DNA of 64,000 nt. It comes from Adineta ricciae (taxonomy: Eukaryota; Rotifera; Eurotatoria; Adinetida; Adinetidae). Where the stretch lies: contig CAJNOJ010000001.1 in NCBI GenBank assembly GCA_905250025.1, positions 1,302,001-1,366,000 on the forward strand, written 5' to 3'. Below the pieces are notes generated by a model. The model had not been told where the DNA came from. It made no database searches and saw only the letters and a program-made list of their open reading frames with translations. A program made the position numbers and the translations under genes. Positions 62,076-64,000 of this stretch are shown piece after piece. The number at the start of each line of letters is the position of its first letter. Within the stretch, counting starts at the first letter, position 1.

Positions 62076-64000
62076 ATGGCATTGAACAAACCATTCATAC
62101 CTACTGATCAGGTATGTTTACTTTTCAGAAAATAAAAACAAGAGAAGAGGTGGAAATTTTTGAAAATGAACTTATCCAAAATTGTTTATTCTTTTAGAAT
62201 TATTATCATTATTCAAGTCTAATGGACAATGAACGTGATGAAGACGATGAGATTGATTTAACGGTGAGTCATTCGCTCGATTTTCAAAAGAACTACCTGA
62301 AAATAATTTTCTAGTCTGTGCAAAATAAATCAACTATTTCCAATCTGCGTCCAATCGGTGGTTTTCGGCAGTGGGCGAATACACGTGAGGACATTCGTGT
62401 TGAAAATTGTTATGCTCTAAGCAATACAGAAGACTCCATTGGTCAAGACACATCGTATATCGTCAATAAAACGAAATCGGATCTGGAAGATGACACAAGT
62501 TCCAGCCGAATGGACATTTCGTCCAATCATTTCGATATTCAATTACAAGTTAATAATGGTCACTTAGGACAAGCGCTTCGTTATGAAGTGTTCTCTTCAT
62601 CATCACGTAAAGATAACGGTACATTAAAATTGCATCAATCTTCGCAAACAGTTGAACCCGAAATGGATATGGATAGTGGCAATGGACGACGAAATGGAAA
62701 TCATAAAGGTTACTCGCAACAATATGGTGGAAATAATAATAATAATAATAATAACTATGGTGATGGTCGAGGAAACCGACGAAACAATGGCTCATCAGGA
62801 AATGGTGGTGCTGATGGAAATGGATCAAATCCAAATCGAAATAATAATAATTCAAGACGGTAAGTAAATCCTTGGAAAACTAGTGTTCACATGGGAAGTA
62901 TTGTACTTGTTTTTAGACCGAATGGTGGAGGTAATGGGGGCGGTGGTGATGACAATGACGATGATGATAACGATTCCGATGAAACTATTGCGCGTCGTAT
63001 AGGTTTTCGACTTATAGATAGTGAAACAGTTCGTATTATTGGTCGTTTACGTCGTTTGACGAGTAAACAATCATTTGATCGACGAGATTTCGAAAGCGCT
63101 CAGCATTTAATTGACGAACTCATACGCTTACAGCATCTAGAAAATAGTCCGCAAGATCAACTAGAAAAAATCATCCATCATCTTAAACTTCATCGTATCC
63201 TACGCAGTAAATCTCAGGCATTAGAGTTTATACAGAAACGCCTTCCTCAACGTTACTCAAGGTCGTCGACGGAGCAAAATTCGAACGTCTTCGATATTTG
63301 GCGTGAAAGAGAACGCCGTGCAAGATTGGATTCCAAAGATAGTCTTGAAGACGAGACACAGAACACGAATGCACAACATGTTCGAGATGGATCTGAGAGC
63401 AATATCCCATCAACATCGATTCATCTGTCAAATAGCTCTTTAAATGGCTCCAAAGTTCGACAAATGGCTCGGCATATTGATACACGATCTGAATCATCTC
63501 GAACAGGTGATCATGGCGGACGAAGTTCATCTCCATCGCCTGTCAGTTTCAATCGTAGTTATGACAGTTAGTTACGAAAGTTTTTGTCAACATTGAAATC
63601 CTTTATTTTACTTTGTTTTCTGATAGATATTTATCGAGAAACATCAGTGGATGACCGCACGCGATCAAAACGAAACACCTCACCGGGACTGTCGGCCGAG
63701 CATCGTGTTCGACAAATGGTTGATCGTCTAGAATCATCGTCGTCAACAACGAATGCGAAAACTACACGACGAGTGACAACGAGAAAATCCGGTCAAGATG
63801 ATCAATCGGACGGATCGATTAGTATTACAACCTCACCGCCAAATAAACGAGTAACACAACGAGAAAACTTCGAAAGCGGAATTACTAGTAATAATAATGG
63901 TGGTTATATTTTTCGTTATCGAAGTCCAAATGACGACGTCTACTTTCGAGATGAAAATGCCAATGTAACACGATTCGAACTTAATCGAGATGAAATCTTG
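62076..64000 (+). CDS. Large disordered orphan protein, copy 2 (partial)
   Basis: Second copy of the gene at 53376. Exons read as 62076-62111, 62198-62263, 62315-62859, 62917-63566 and 63627 to beyond the window. The exon lengths match copy 1, and the frame is kept throughout, including the Asn/Gly-rich and poly-Asp tracts. In exon 4 I count only four amino-acid differences in about 217 residues (V to I, V to I, A to S, I to V), while silent changes are more common. This indicates purifying selection on both copies. Exon 1 differs at one residue (MALN versus MALK). An allele or a recent paralogue explains this; see the findings. Confidence 0.88.

Larger units (their letters stand above)
60188..64000 (+). 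repeat. Right copy of the duplicated block
   Basis: Direct-orientation copy of 51503 to about 55310. Differences include scattered substitutions (mostly synonymous in exons), a longer AT dinucleotide run (about 61976-62005) and small indels. The copy is cut by the window end. The HMG-box gene that lies just left of copy 1 is not present on the left of copy 2. Confidence 0.95.

Overview
The window is nuclear DNA from a small, compact invertebrate genome. It is AT-rich and gene-dense, with many GT-AG introns of about 45-75 nt. The proteins are plainly metazoan: RXR nuclear receptor, PDE4, calsyntenin, JADE, eIF3i, HMG box, forkhead and CK1 alpha. A block near the right end is present twice at roughly 95% or more identity by eye. 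With the short introns and gene content this suggests a bdelloid rotifer (Adineta/Rotaria type). That assignment is inference; no species marker was identified.

Layout. 1-1988 (-): 5' part of a METTL13-like eEF1A methyltransferase, cut by the window edge. 3196-17822 (-): long cAMP phosphodiesterase PDE4 gene with a compact catalytic/UCR part and up to four alternative first exons spread over 8 kb, all joining the UCR1 exon in the same phase. 19187-20321 (-): a decayed antistasin/WAP inhibitor gene beside an intact small secreted paralogue that has a TATA box. 21460-26927 (-): calsyntenin. 27530-30462 (-): JADE-type PHD-finger protein. 31178-32490 (-): eIF3i, whose start codon forms its own coding exon. 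32897-34675 (-): glucose-6-phosphate isomerase. 34844-38431 (-): a protein built from two tandem pogo/CENP-B-like transposase units, probably domesticated. 38822-40466 (-): RXR with an altered AF-2 helix. 42756-44601 (+): membrane-anchored relative of peptidylglycine alpha-hydroxylating monooxygenase that lacks the copper ligands. 45401-46130 (+): NMNAT-like nucleotidyltransferase, tail to tail with an ankyrin/TPR gene at 46176-47840 (-). 48299-50156 (-): divergent forkhead protein. 51012-51269 (-): HMG-box protein. 53376-58706 (+): about 1,621-residue disordered orphan protein in eight exons. 59649-60142 (+): first two exons of casein kinase 1 alpha, interrupted by an N at 60187. 60188-64000 (+): a second copy of 51503-55300, holding the start of a second allele or paralogue of the orphan gene.

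The genes form no obvious pathway; this is an ordinary animal gene neighbourhood. The most unusual items are the tandem transposase-derived protein, the copper-less monooxygenase, the RXR without its AF-2 glutamate, the forkhead with a changed recognition helix, and the duplicated block whose left border is the only ambiguous base. I found no CRISPR array, prokaryotic-style operon, rRNA or convincing tRNA. Exon borders were read by eye and are approximate unless given exactly.
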